Assembly (NCBI RefSeq): GCF_009856605.1
Contig: NZ_CP047242.1
Location: 3,230,001 to 3,294,000, forward strand
DNA: 64,000 nucleotides
From: Trichormus variabilis 0441
GTDB lineage: Bacteria; Cyanobacteriota; Cyanobacteriia; Cyanobacteriales; Nostocaceae
Reading direction: 5' to 3'
The position numbers and the translations under genes are program-made. Positions 44,201 to 55,000 of this stretch are shown here, piece after piece. Within the stretch, counting starts at the first letter, position 1. Each line of letters starts with the position of its first letter. The notes below the pieces were generated by a model. That model was not told the DNA's origin. It made no database searches and saw only the letters and a list, made by a program, of their open reading frames with translations.

Positions 44201-45535
44201 AGAAATGGGCAACGTTTCATTCCTCGCCTAGAAAAAGTAGATTTTACCAGCAAACCTAAATCTCCTATTTCCTTCAAGCACAGAGGTACTTATTTAATAA
44301 CTGGAGGATTGGGTGGTATAGGAATTGAAATTGCGCGTTACTTACTAAAACATTACCAAGCTCGACTCCTATTAGTTGGTAGAACTCCTTTAATTCATCA
44401 TGGAAAAGAAGATGTTATTACACAACATCAAAAAGCTTACCAAGAACTATCACAGCTTGGGGGAGAAGTAATTTACGAAGCTGTTGACATATGTGACTTA
44501 AACCACTTGCAAATAATAGTTGAAAAAGCTCAATCCCAATGGTGTAAAAATCTTGATGGAGTACTTCATTTAGCTGGAACTTCTCATGAGCAAATGATAC
44601 TTGAAGAAACTCAGGAGAACTTAGCAGCAATACTACGTCCTAAAGTGTTTGGTGCTTGGACACTACATCAATTGGTAAAAGATAACAAAGGCAGCATTTT
44701 TATCAACTTTTCTTCGGTAAACGGTTTTTTTGGTAGTACTGCTGTTGGTGCTTATGCTGCGGCTAATAGTTTTCTGGACGGCTTTTCTCATTACCAAAAC
44801 TCACACAGTGAATTAACAAGCTATTGTTTGAGTTGGAGTATGTGGCATGAAATAGGCATGAGCCAAGGATATCAGCTGAAGAATCTCATCCGCACCAAAG
44901 GTTTCTATGTCATGTCTTCCTCTCAAGCAATATCTTCAATGCTTGCCACCTTACAACATCAGCAAACCCATCTATTAATAGGTTTGGATGGCAGCAACCA
45001 AAACATTCAACTTTGGCAGTCTCAAGCCTTTAATTTACAAAAATTATCTGCTTATTTTACTACTCATAGTAGTGACGATATTTTTAAATTACAGCACTTA
45101 ACTGTGGAAGACCGCTTTGGAAATTCCTGCAATTGTAACTTAGTCAAGCTGAAAGAAATACCCTTAACCGAAAGTGGTGCAATTGATAAGAACAAATTAA
45201 TTCGACAATTTACTGGACAGGACACAGGAACTCATGTAGCACCCCGAAATAAGTTAGAGCAACAAATTGCTGATATTTGGGAACAAGTTTTGGGAAGACC
45301 AGTGTTTAGTGTTCATCACAACTTTTTTGAATTGGGAGGAAATTCCCTTGTCGGAACGCAAGTGATTTCTCGGTTACGAAATACCTTCTCCATTGATTTG
45401 TCTTTACAGAGTTTATTTAAATTACCCACTGTAGCTGAATTAGCTAGCAATATAGAGGTAATAGAGATATTAATGAAAAATGAATATGCCATTGCTAATG
45501 ACATAGCAGAAGAATATGAAGAGGGATGTTTGTAA
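41276..45535 (+). CDS. A-KR-PCP loading protein of an NRPS/PKS cluster
   Basis: A 1419-residue megasynthase. Residues about 25-110 look like a detached adenylation C-subdomain without its lysine (PLTSTGQVDE). Residues about 200-735 are an adenylation domain: P-loop LTSGSTGIPK, then GMSETSSGIT, NTGDLG, GRQKDVIIINGLNY and Lys in KTAIGKIQ. The pocket has WMPLDHVGA in place of the Asp235 segment, so the substrate is not a normal amino acid. Residues about 985-1230 are a ketoreductase with TGGLGGIG and catalytic Ser and Tyr (FSSVNGFFG, AYAAAN). A second subdomain fragment (about 1275-1320) precedes a PCP with FFELGGNSLV. A-KR-PCP modules (aeruginosin AerA, cereulide and valinomycin synthetases) load an alpha-keto acid and reduce it to an alpha-hydroxy acid, which I infer here. 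First gene of the cluster. Confidence 0.88.
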   Translation: MQLNNYSQNLESPNSENFIYRDIEIAILSSLTVDDCVVIEKQTKNLESELVAYIVPSGLFVPEQLLSHLQAILPRELVPTAIVTISTIPLTSTGQVDEVTLASLEVIDSDLIYRAQKQLESLSAIERVAVVAEPLVTNVPPVHLQDLLGETEAIAFEDSQQNLQATIPRQNVENQETFSSKNLAISQGEPLPQSENAPKTLKELLQKATQNSTKNIIYIQPDGSEKFQSYREVWQDAQRILSGLRKLGLKPQDKVIFQLEDNQDFICGFWACVLGGFVPVPISIAPTYELANSIASKLQNTWQMLDKPFVLTNAALAPKIDDLSKFLKLENFQFAIIDQLRECEPDLNLYQSQPEDLAILFLTSGSTGIPKCVMLNHHNLLSMTTGLILMGHFSSQESVLNWMPLDHVGALVSLSIMAVSLGCQQIHVPTNLIVQNPLLWLDLIDKHQATISWAPNFAFSLICDALGDSIYGKMGEQYRPENNQKHWDLSSMGFVINAGEPIVTKIARNFLKLLRPYGLPTNAIHPAFGMSETSSGITYSDSFSLESSSDDSLFVELGLPLAGASLRIVDENEQIVTESTIGRLQVQGASVTSGYYQNPQANQEIFTFDGWFNTGDLGFLHQGRLTITGRQKDVIIINGLNYYCHEIEAAVEEIKEVEVSYTAACAVRQPGIHTDKLAIFFHTAIVDDTSLLTLLKEIRTSVVNKVGINPDYLLPVEPEAIPKTAIGKIQRSQLSRRFNTGEFKSVIKHVDILLGNANTIPDWFYRQVWQPKNPITFNSSLNLTNCTLVFLDAFGLGTYLCQILSERNLQYITVSPGEDFRKINHSHYTITPGQAKDYKLLLKSLATDNITIGQILHLWNYDQYLGEITSIEALEAAQEKGIYSLLFLVQALAKVQGVDSPIQLLFISSYVQSISSDDPIAYEKSPVLGLLKTIPQELPCLNCRHIDLPFAEVEKTGTYLLQEMQVSSKEREVAYRNGQRFIPRLEKVDFTSKPKSPISFKHRGTYLITGGLGGIGIEIARYLLKHYQARLLLVGRTPLIHHGKEDVITQHQKAYQELSQLGGEVIYEAVDICDLNHLQIIVEKAQSQWCKNLDGVLHLAGTSHEQMILEETQENLAAILRPKVFGAWTLHQLVKDNKGSIFINFSSVNGFFGSTAVGAYAAANSFLDGFSHYQNSHSELTSYCLSWSMWHEIGMSQGYQLKNLIRTKGFYVMSSSQAISSMLATLQHQQTHLLIGLDGSNQNIQLWQSQAFNLQKLSAYFTTHSSDDIFKLQHLTVEDRFGNSCNCNLVKLKEIPLTESGAIDKNKLIRQFTGQDTGTHVAPRNKLEQQIADIWEQVLGRPVFSVHHNFFELGGNSLVGTQVISRLRNTFSIDLSLQSLFKLPTVAELASNIEVIEILMKNEYAIANDIAEEYEEGCL

Positions 45536-45647
45536 AGTAATGGATTACGTATTACCGAAGCTTATATAAATAATTTTGTAGATAGATAATGGGTCGTTAA
45601 ATAAGCAGTTGCTAACTGTAATTTCTATTATTAATATTGAAAAAATT

Positions 45648-48600
45648 ATGAATAAAATGACAGTATTTGCATTTTTATCTTCGTTAAATAGGTTAGGTAT
45701 AAAAGTTTGGATTGAAGACAAGCAACTACGTTATCGCGCACCCAAGGGAGTAATGACTCCAAACATCAAGCAGGATTTGATGGAGCAAAAGAACGAAATT
45801 TTGAACTGTCTTCAACAATCAATAAATACAAAAAAACTAGCTTTTGAACCTATTTTACCTACTGAGCGCAATCACCATTTACCTTTATCTTTTAGTCAAG
45901 AAAGGATGTGGTTTTTACATCAGTTGGAAAGTGGAAGTGGTGCTTATACAATAGCTTTTGCTGTGCGCCTAGAGGGAAATCTCAATATCAAAGCTTTGGA
46001 ACAAGCTATCGGGGAGATAGTGCAGCGTCATGAGGTTTTGCGTACTCGCTTTGAAATCAAAAATAATAAGCCAGTACAAGTAATAGACCCCAAAATAACC
46101 TTAGCATTGCCAGTAGTGGATCTGAAAAATGTGGTAGATCCCTGGCAACAAGTCGAGGAACTGGCAATAAAAGAAGCCTGCAAAGCATTTGATTTAGCGA
46201 ATGATTCTGTGTTGCGGGTGATGCTCTGGACAGTTTCTCAAAATGATTATGCACTATTGTTTGCTATTCACCATATTGCTGCTGATGGTTGGTCAAAAGG
46301 TGTTTTCATAAACGAACTTTCTGCTTATTATCGAGCTATTGCCAAGGGGGATTCTGTGGTATTGCCAGAGTTACCTGTGCAGTATGCAGACTATAGCTTA
46401 TGGCAACGCCACCACCTGACAAATCAGACACTAGAGCATCAATTAAGCTACTGGAAACAGCAGTTAGCAGGAGCGTCACCTGTATTAGAACTACCTACAG
46501 ATCATCCCCGCCCGGTTATACAGACTTTTCGAGGGGGTATAGAACGATTTCAAATAGATGGTAAGCTGACGCAACAACTCCAGAAACTCAGCCAAGGTTC
46601 AGGAAGCACGTTGTTTATGACGCTGCTGGCGGGTTTTGTTGTGTTAATGTCTCGCTACAGTGGGCAAAGGGATCTGGTTGTTGGTTCTCCAATTGCCAAT
46701 CGCAACCGTCAAGAAATTGAAGGGTTAATTGGACTTTTTGTCAATACTTTGGCATTGAGATTTGATCTGTCCCCAGAACAGACCTTTAATACCTTACTAG
46801 AGCAGGTAAAACAGGTTACTCAAGACGCTTATGAGAATCAGGATTTGCCCTTCGAGATGTTAATCGAAGAGTTACACCTTGAGCGAAGCCTAGATCGTAG
46901 CCCACTGGTGCAAGTGATGTTTGCGCTTCAGAACGCTCCGAAAAATTCTTGGGATCTACCTAATTTGAAGGTCGAGGAAATGCCTTGGGAGCTTGATGCA
47001 GTGCGGTTTGACTTAGAAGTTCATTTCTGGGAAGTTCCCCAAGGTCTTGAGGGGATTTGTTATTACAGCAGCGATTTATTTGATGGGGCAACGATCGCCC
47101 GCATGATGAAACATTTCCAGAATTTGTTGGCAAATATTGTCACTAACCCACAACAATCAGTCAACCAATTACCCCTACTCACAGCACCAGAAAAACAGCA
47201 ATTATTAATAGAGTGGAACAACACTGATACTGATTATCCCCGTAATCAATGTATCCATCATTTATTTGCTGCCCAAGTCCAAAAAACTCCTGATGCGATC
47301 GCTGTAGTATATGGAGAACAACAACTCACATATCACCAGTTAAATACACAAGCAAATCAATTAGCACATTATTTGCAAAAACTAGGTGTGAAACCAGGTG
47401 TGTTGGTGGGTATTTGCGTTGAACGTTCTGTCTCTATGATTGTTGGGTTGTTGGCAATTCTCAAGGCAGGCGGGGCTTATGTGCCTTTGGATACAGAATA
47501 TCCTCAAGAGCGTTTGGCTTTCATCATCGAAGACACACAGCTATCGGTGCTATTGACAACACAGAAAATAGCTGAAACTCTGCCCCAAGATCAAGGGCGT
47601 GTTGTCTGCTTTGATACTGATATAGAAGCGATCGCTCTAGAGAGTCAGCAAAACCCCACGGTAGAAGTCACAGCCGATCATCTTGCTTATGTCATCTATA
47701 CTTCAGGCTCAACAGGGACACCCAAAGGAGTTGTTGTTGACCACAAAGCAGTGAACCGCTTGGTGATCAACACAAACTATATCAACATCAAACCCACAGA
47801 TGTCATTGCTCAAGCTGCAAATTGCACCTTTGACGCTGCAACCTTTGAAATTTGGGGAGCCTTGCTTAACGGAGCGCGGTTGTTAGGAGTGAGAAAAGAT
47901 TTGGCACTTTCCCCCAAACAGTTTGCAACTTTTATGCGATCGCAAGATATCAGCGTATTATTCTTAACAACTGCCTTGTTCAATCAAATCGCTCAAGCAG
48001 TCCCCTCTGCTTTCAATTCACTGCGGTATCTTTTATTCGGCGGTGAGGCTGTTGATGTTAAATGGGTCAGAGAAGTACTAAACAATGGTGCGCCCCAGCA
48101 ACTACTCCACGTTTATGGGCCAACAGAGAATACCACATTTACTTCCTGGTACTTAGTACAGGATGTTCCCGAAGACGCTACAACCATTCCCATCGGGCGA
48201 CCAATTGCTAACACACAAATTTACTTGCTAGATTCCCAACTGCAACCAGTGGGCGTTGGTGTACCAGGAGAAATTTACATTGGGGGTGATGGTTTAGCCA
48301 GAGAATATCTCAACCGACCAGAGTTAACACAACAGAAATTTATTCCTAACGCCTTTAGTTCTGATTCCCATTCATGTCTCTACAAAACGGGAGATAAAGC
48401 GCGTTACCTGAGTGATGGCAATATTGAATTTCTTGGTCGGATAGATCATCAGGTGAAGATTCGCGGCTTTCGTATCGAATTGGGAGAAATCGAAACCGTT
48501 TTGAGTCAACACCCCTTATTAAAAGAAAGTGTTGTGGTAGTAAGAGAGGACTCCCCTGGAGACAAACGTCTAGTAGCTTATTTGGTTCCAGCTGTTAATG

Positions 48601-49076
48601 ACTACACTCATGACAACCAGAAGCTAGTGCCGCAAGTACGCGAATATATCCAACAAAAGCTACCGAATTACATGGTGCCACAAGCTTTTGTTCTCCTCCA
48701 TGCCTTACCCTTGACACCCAATGGCAAGGTAGACCGTCGCGCCCTACCACAACCTGATATAGCCACTAGAAATCTCTCAACTGGCACTGTTTTACCCCGG
48801 ACTCCCATTGAAGCTCAACTGGCACAAATCTGGAGTGAAGTCTTAGGCGTGGAAACCATTGGCGTTAAAGACAACTTCTTTGAGCTTGGGGGTCATTCCC
48901 TACTAGCTACCCAAGTCCTGTCACAGATCAACTCAACCTTTGGATTGGATTTATCTATCCAGATCATGTTTGAGTCTCCCACCGTAGCTGGGATAGCAGC
49001 CTATATAGAAGTAGTGAATTTAGTCACACAAAATTTATCAAATAAAGAAGTCAGTAGCGAGGTAGTGGAGTTTTAA
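45648..49076 (+). CDS. NRPS, one module (docking-C-A-PCP)
   Basis: A 1142-residue synthetase; I start it at ATG 45648 (ATG 45657 possible; TTG 45609 upstream is less likely). A TubC-type N-terminal docking domain (about 1-55, FLSSLNRLGIKVWIEDKQLR) is followed by a condensation domain with HHIAADG (about residue 207), an adenylation domain with YTSGSTGTPKG (about 684), and a PCP with FFELGGHSLL (about 1080). The residues lining the substrate pocket read, by eye, D-A-F-F-L-G-V-T-F-K, a branched aliphatic type (Ile, possibly Val). No epimerase or methylase domain. It would condense the hydroxy acid from the loading protein onto this residue. Followed by the next NRPS gene after two bases. Confidence 0.93.
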   Translation: MNKMTVFAFLSSLNRLGIKVWIEDKQLRYRAPKGVMTPNIKQDLMEQKNEILNCLQQSINTKKLAFEPILPTERNHHLPLSFSQERMWFLHQLESGSGAYTIAFAVRLEGNLNIKALEQAIGEIVQRHEVLRTRFEIKNNKPVQVIDPKITLALPVVDLKNVVDPWQQVEELAIKEACKAFDLANDSVLRVMLWTVSQNDYALLFAIHHIAADGWSKGVFINELSAYYRAIAKGDSVVLPELPVQYADYSLWQRHHLTNQTLEHQLSYWKQQLAGASPVLELPTDHPRPVIQTFRGGIERFQIDGKLTQQLQKLSQGSGSTLFMTLLAGFVVLMSRYSGQRDLVVGSPIANRNRQEIEGLIGLFVNTLALRFDLSPEQTFNTLLEQVKQVTQDAYENQDLPFEMLIEELHLERSLDRSPLVQVMFALQNAPKNSWDLPNLKVEEMPWELDAVRFDLEVHFWEVPQGLEGICYYSSDLFDGATIARMMKHFQNLLANIVTNPQQSVNQLPLLTAPEKQQLLIEWNNTDTDYPRNQCIHHLFAAQVQKTPDAIAVVYGEQQLTYHQLNTQANQLAHYLQKLGVKPGVLVGICVERSVSMIVGLLAILKAGGAYVPLDTEYPQERLAFIIEDTQLSVLLTTQKIAETLPQDQGRVVCFDTDIEAIALESQQNPTVEVTADHLAYVIYTSGSTGTPKGVVVDHKAVNRLVINTNYINIKPTDVIAQAANCTFDAATFEIWGALLNGARLLGVRKDLALSPKQFATFMRSQDISVLFLTTALFNQIAQAVPSAFNSLRYLLFGGEAVDVKWVREVLNNGAPQQLLHVYGPTENTTFTSWYLVQDVPEDATTIPIGRPIANTQIYLLDSQLQPVGVGVPGEIYIGGDGLAREYLNRPELTQQKFIPNAFSSDSHSCLYKTGDKARYLSDGNIEFLGRIDHQVKIRGFRIELGEIETVLSQHPLLKESVVVVREDSPGDKRLVAYLVPAVNDYTHDNQKLVPQVREYIQQKLPNYMVPQAFVLLHALPLTPNGKVDRRALPQPDIATRNLSTGTVLPRTPIEAQLAQIWSEVLGVETIGVKDNFFELGGHSLLATQVLSQINSTFGLDLSIQIMFESPTVAGIAAYIEVVNLVTQNLSNKEVSSEVVEF

Positions 49077-49078
49077 GA

Positions 49079-52000
49079 ATGACTAACAGCACTGTTGAAT
49101 TCGTTCGTCACCTGACAAGCTTGAAGATTGAAATAGAAATTGATGGCGTTAGCGGAGCGCCTCCGGCAGAGATTCGCTTGCGTTGTCATGCACCTGAAGG
49201 GGTATTAACTCCAACCCTACGTCAGGAAATAGCTGCTCGTAAAACAGAAATTATTCTATTTTTACAGCAAGCAAAGCAGGTGAAAGCGGCTCATCAGTCG
49301 TCGATTCAACCAGTGTCACGGGATGGTGATCTGCCCCTATCTTCTGCACAGCAGCGCCTCTGGTTTCTGCACCAGCTCTCCCCCGACAGTCGTTCTTATA
49401 ATATGCTCCTAATTCAGCGACTAAATGGGTCGGTGAATATAGTAGCGCTGGAACAAAGCCTGAGGGAAATTGTTCGCCGCCACGAAATATTAAGAACAAC
49501 TTTTCCCGCAGTAGATGGCAAACCCGTCCAGGTAATTGCTGTCTCGACTGCCTTAGCTTTGCCAGTGCATGATTTGCAGGGGTTGTCAGCTGAGGAACAA
49601 ACTGACCGAATTCGGCAAATAGCCAATTATCAAGCATCCCAGCCCTTCGATTTAGTTGTGGGGCCATTAGTACAAATCACTTTACTGCAACTAAGTAACC
49701 AGAAGTATATACTGCTGTTGAAGATGCACCACATCATCTATGATGGCTGGTCTTTAAACATCTTCTTTGGTGAGTTATCTCAGCTATATACAGCTTTCAC
49801 TCAAGGATTGCCCAACCCACTACCAGAATTACCTATCCAATATGCTGACTTTGCCTTTTGGCAACGCCAATGGTTGACAGGCGAAGTTTTGGATAAGCAA
49901 CTGACTTACTGGCAGAAACAATTAACAGGTGTTCCTGGGGTACTAGAACTGCCTACTGATAAACCAAGACCTCCAGTTCAGACCTTCCGGGGTGCAGTTG
50001 AGCGTTTTTCACTAGATAGCAACGTCACACAAAGCCTCAAGCAGTTGAGCCAAGAGTCAGACGCAACGCTGTTTATGACTCTACTGGCTGCTTTTTTAGT
50101 ATTACTTCATCGTTATACTGGTCAATCAGATATTGTTGTTGGCTCTCCCATTGCCAATCGCAACAATCCCCAAGTCAAGCAGTTAATGGGGTTTTTTGCT
50201 AACACCTTAGCGTTAAGGGGTGATCTCTCTGGGAATCCCAGCTTTGCCGACTTCTTGGCACAAGTGCGACAAACAACATTGTCAGCATACACCCACCAGG
50301 ATTTACCCTTTGATATGTTGGTGGAAAAGCTCCAGCCAGGGCGAGATTTAAGCCGTAATCCCCTGGTACAGGTGATGTTTTCTCTCCAGAATGCCTCACA
50401 AGAAACTTGGGATTTACCTGGTTTAACTATTGAGAACATCTCCTTACCAATAGATGAAACAGTAAAATTTGACCTGGAAGTTAACTACTGGGAAGTTTCA
50501 GGAGGTTTAGAGGGTGTATGGTCTTACAGTACTGATTTATTTGATGCAGCGACAATTGCTCGCATAGCCCAACATTTTCAAACTTTATTACAAGCAATTG
50601 TTGCCAATCCCAAAGCGCCAATTGCAGAATTACCCCTGTTGAGTCCAGCAGAACATCATCAACTGTTGGTGGAATGGAACAACACTCAAGTAGATTATCC
50701 CTGTGATAAATTGATCCATCAGTTGTTTGAGGAGCAAGTTGAACGTACCCCCGATGCAGTGGCAGTTGTTTTTAAAGGGCAAAAACTGACTTATCAGCAG
50801 TTGAACAATCGTGCTAATCAGTTGGCTCATCACTTGCGCTCATTGGGTGTAAAACCAGATGTGTTGGTGGGTATTTGTGTAGAACGTTCTTTAGAGATGG
50901 TGGTTGGACTATTGGGGATTCTCAAAGCGGGTGGGGCATATTTACCACTCGACCCAGATTATCCTCAAGACCGCTTGGCTTTCATGCTGGAAGATGCTCA
51001 AGCTCCAGTACTGCTAACACAACAACAACTCCTCAAAAAGTTGCCTGAACATCCAGGGCAAGTTGTCTGTTTAGATACTGAGTGGCAATCTATTGCTCTG
51101 TCGAGCCAAGAAAATCCCATTGCTGGTGTGCAGTACAGTAACTTGGCTTATGTGATTTATACTTCTGGTTCTACCGGCAAGCCCAAAGGAGCCATGAACA
51201 CCCACTTGGGGATTTGTAATCGCCTATTGTGGATGCAGCAAGCTTATCAATTAACATCAGCCGACTGTATTTTACAGAAAACCCCTTTTAGTTTTGATGT
51301 TTCAGTTTGGGAGTTCTTCTGGCCGTTAATGATTGGAGCGTGTTTAGTTGTGGCTAAACCCGGTGGACATAAAGATAGTGCTTACTTGGTCAACTTGATT
51401 TCAGAGGAGCAGGTTACTACACTGCATTTTGTTCCTTCTATGCTCCAGGTTTTCTTAGAAGAACAAAATTTAGAAAGTTGCAGTAGTTTGCAACGAGTTA
51501 TCTGTAGTGGCGAAGCTTTGTCTTTAGAACTCCAAGAACGCTTTTTTGCTCGCCTAGACTGCGAACTGCATAATCTCTACGGGCCTACAGAAGCGGCAAT
51601 TGATGTTACTTACTGGCAATGTCAACCAGATACTCATTTGAGAACAGTGCCTATTGGGCAACCCATAGCAAACACACAAATCTACATTTTAGACTCGTAC
51701 TTACAACCAGTTCCTATAGGTGTAGCTGGAGAACTGCATATTGGTGGTTTGGGGCTAGCACAAGGCTACCTTAACCGCCCACAATTGACACAAGAGAAAT
51801 TCATTTCTAACCCTTTTAGCTTTGACCCCAATTCTCGCCTTTACAAAACAGGAGACTTAGCTCGATATCTACCTGATGGCAATATTGAATACTTAGGACG
51901 TATTGATAGCCAAGTAAAAATACGTGGTTTCCGCATTGAGTTAGGCGAAATTGAAGCAATACTGAACCAACATGGTGATGTGCAAGCAGCTTGTGTCATC

Positions 52001-55000
52001 GTCCGCGAAGATCATCCCGGTGATAAACGCTTAGTCGCCTACGTAGTAGCACATCCAGACTGTACACCCACAATCAGTGAACTACGCCAATTTATCAAGG
52101 CAACGCTACCAGAGTACATGGTTCCCAGTGCTTTTGTGTTGCTGGAGTCTTTACCTCTGACTCCCAACGGTAAATTAGACCGTCGCGCTTTACCGAAACC
52201 AGACTTAGACAGCACACAACTAGAAAAATACGTTGCTCCACGCACTCCCATCGAGGAGATGCTGGTACAAATCTGGGCGCAAGTCCTGAAAGTTGAGCAA
52301 GTAGGCATACATGATAACTTCTTTGAACTGGGGGGACACTCCCTACTGGCAACGCAACTAGTTTCACGCATCCGTAATGTTTTCAAGGTGGAACTACCAT
52401 TGCGTGAGTTGTTTGCAAATGCCACAGTTGCCGAATTAGCGCCATCAATTGGGCAATTACAGCAACAAGACTTAGAACTTTCTACAGCACCCATTGTCCC
52501 CAGGGTAAACAATGCAGAATTACCACTGTCCTTTGCTCAACAGCGTTTGTGGTTTTTAGACCAGTTCAACCCCAATAGTGCTTTCTACAATATTCCTACA
52601 GCTTTGCGTCTAGTTGGAACACTAAATATATCTGCCTTGAAACAAAGCTTACAAGAAATTATTCATCGTCACGAAGCCTTACGCAGCAATTTCATCGCAG
52701 TTGATGGACAACCAACGCAGGTTATTAGGGGATTGGGGGCTGGGGATTGGGGATTGGGGATAGTATCAGTTGTGGATTTGCAGCACTTATCCACAACTGA
52801 AAAGGAAATTGCCACACAGCAATTAGCCAAACAACAAGCTATTCAACCCTTTGACTTGGCAACACAAGCATTAGTCAGGGTGACATTAGTTGTCTTGTCC
52901 GAGACAGAACAGGTTTTATTGCTGTGTATGCACCATATTGTTTCTGACGGTTGGTCGATAGGTGTGTTTATCCAAGAATTAGCCGCACTATATAATGCTT
53001 ATTCTCATGGTCAAACTTCTCTGCGAGACGCTACGCGAACACCTTTAGCACCGCTACCTGTCCAGTATGCAGATTTTGCCATTTGGCAAAGACAATGGTT
53101 GCAAGGAGATGTATTACAAAGGCAACTGAGTTACTGGGAACAACAACTAAAAGACGCACCAGCTTTGTTGTCGTTACCAACTGACCGACCAAGACCTGCT
53201 GTGCAGACCGACAACGGCGCATATCAAGAGTTTGCACTGTCAGCAGAGTTAACCGATAGATTGGTAAAACTCAGTCAAGAGCAAGGTTGTACTTTGTTTA
53301 TGACGCTGTTGGCAGCTTTTGATACTCTGCTTTATCGCTACACAGGACAAGAAGATATTTTGGTGGGTTCGCCAATTGCTAACCGCGATCGCTCTGAGAT
53401 AGAAGGGTTAATTGGCTTTTTTGTCAATACCTTAGTCATGCGTGCTAATTTGGCAGGGAATCCCAGTTTTTGTGAGTTGCTGACTCGTGTCCGGGAAATG
53501 GCAATGGAAGCATACTCTCATCAACATTTACCTTTTGAAATGTTGGTAGAAGCATTACAGCCAGAACGCGACCTGAGTCATACACCACTGTTTCAAGTGA
53601 TGTTTGTCTTGCAGAATGCCCCTACATCACAAGTAGAATTAACTGGGCTAACTGTCAGTCCATTCCCGATGAAAGGAGCAAACGCTAGGTTTGATTTAAC
53701 CTTAATCATGCAGAACACAGCTTCTGGATTGGTGGGGGTGTGGGAATACAACACTGATTTGTTTGATGCCAGTACCATTGAGCGAATGACTGGTCATTTT
53801 GTGACTTTGCTGGCAGGTATTGTTGCTAACCCAGAACAGCCAATCGCACAATTACCACTGCTAACACCGCCAGAAAAACAAAAGTTACTGGTGGAGTGGA
53901 ACGATACTCAAGTGGATTATCCACTAGATAAGTGCATCTATCAATTATTTGAGGAACAGGTAGAGCGTACACCTAATGCTGTGGCTGTGGAGTGGGGAAA
54001 TCAACAACTAACCTATCAGCAATTGAATGGTCGTGCTAACCAATTAGCCCATTACTTGCAATCTTTGGGTGTGAAAGCAGATGTGCTGGTGGGACTTTGT
54101 GTAGAGCGTTCTTTGGAGATGGTCATTGGACTATTGGGGATTCTTAAAGCTGGTGCTGCTTATGTACCCCTTGACCCAGAGTATCCCCCTGAGCGTTTGA
54201 GCTTTATTTTAGAAGATGCTCAAGTTTCAGTGTTGTTAACACAGCAGTCACTTGTTGACAGATTACCCCAGCATCAAGCCAAGCTGATTTGTCTGGATAC
54301 TGATGCTCGACTGATTACTCACAACAGTCAGGAAAATCTCATCTGTAGTGTAAAAACGAATAACTTAGCTTATTTAATTTATACTTCTGGTTCTACAGGT
54401 CAACCCAAGGGTATAGCGATGAATCAGCTTGCCCTTTGCAATCATATCTTGTGGCATCAAGATAATTTGAAAATTGCCCGTGGAGCTAAAACCCTACAAT
54501 TTGCTTCCATTAGCTTTGATGTCTCCTTCCAAGAAATATTCACTACTTGGTGTTCTGGCGGCACATTGTTCTTAATTACGGAGGAACTACGCAGAGATAC
54601 ATCAGCTTTGTTAGACTTTCTCCAAGAAAAAGCCATAGAAAGAATTTTCCTCCCCTTTGTGGGCTTACAGCAACTAGCGGAAGTTGCCGTTAGTAATGGA
54701 TGTGTTAATACTCATTTGCGGGAAATCATTACGGCTGGGGAACAGTTGCAGATTACCCCTGCCATTTCTCAGTGGTTCCATAAACTAACTAATTGTACAT
54801 TGCACAATCAATACGGGCCATCAGAAAGCCATTTAGCCACCAGTTTTACTTTGAGTGATGCAGTAGAGACTTGGCCTGTGCTTCCTCCCATTGGTCGCCC
54901 TATTGCCAACGCACAAATTTATATTCTGGACAAGTTCTTACAACCTGTACCCGTTGGTGTGCCAGGAGAAGTGTATATTGCTGGTGTGCTTTTAGCCCAA

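Noticed and set aside
41276..45535. Call of the first megasynthase as a fatty-acyl-AMP ligase
   Set aside because: A KR follows the adenylation domain directly, as in keto-acid modules; the FAAL-specific insertion was not recognised, though the pocket is not amino-acid type.
50122..50439. Minus-strand frames inside the large NRPS gene
   Set aside because: Their sequence is only the complement of conserved condensation-domain codons.
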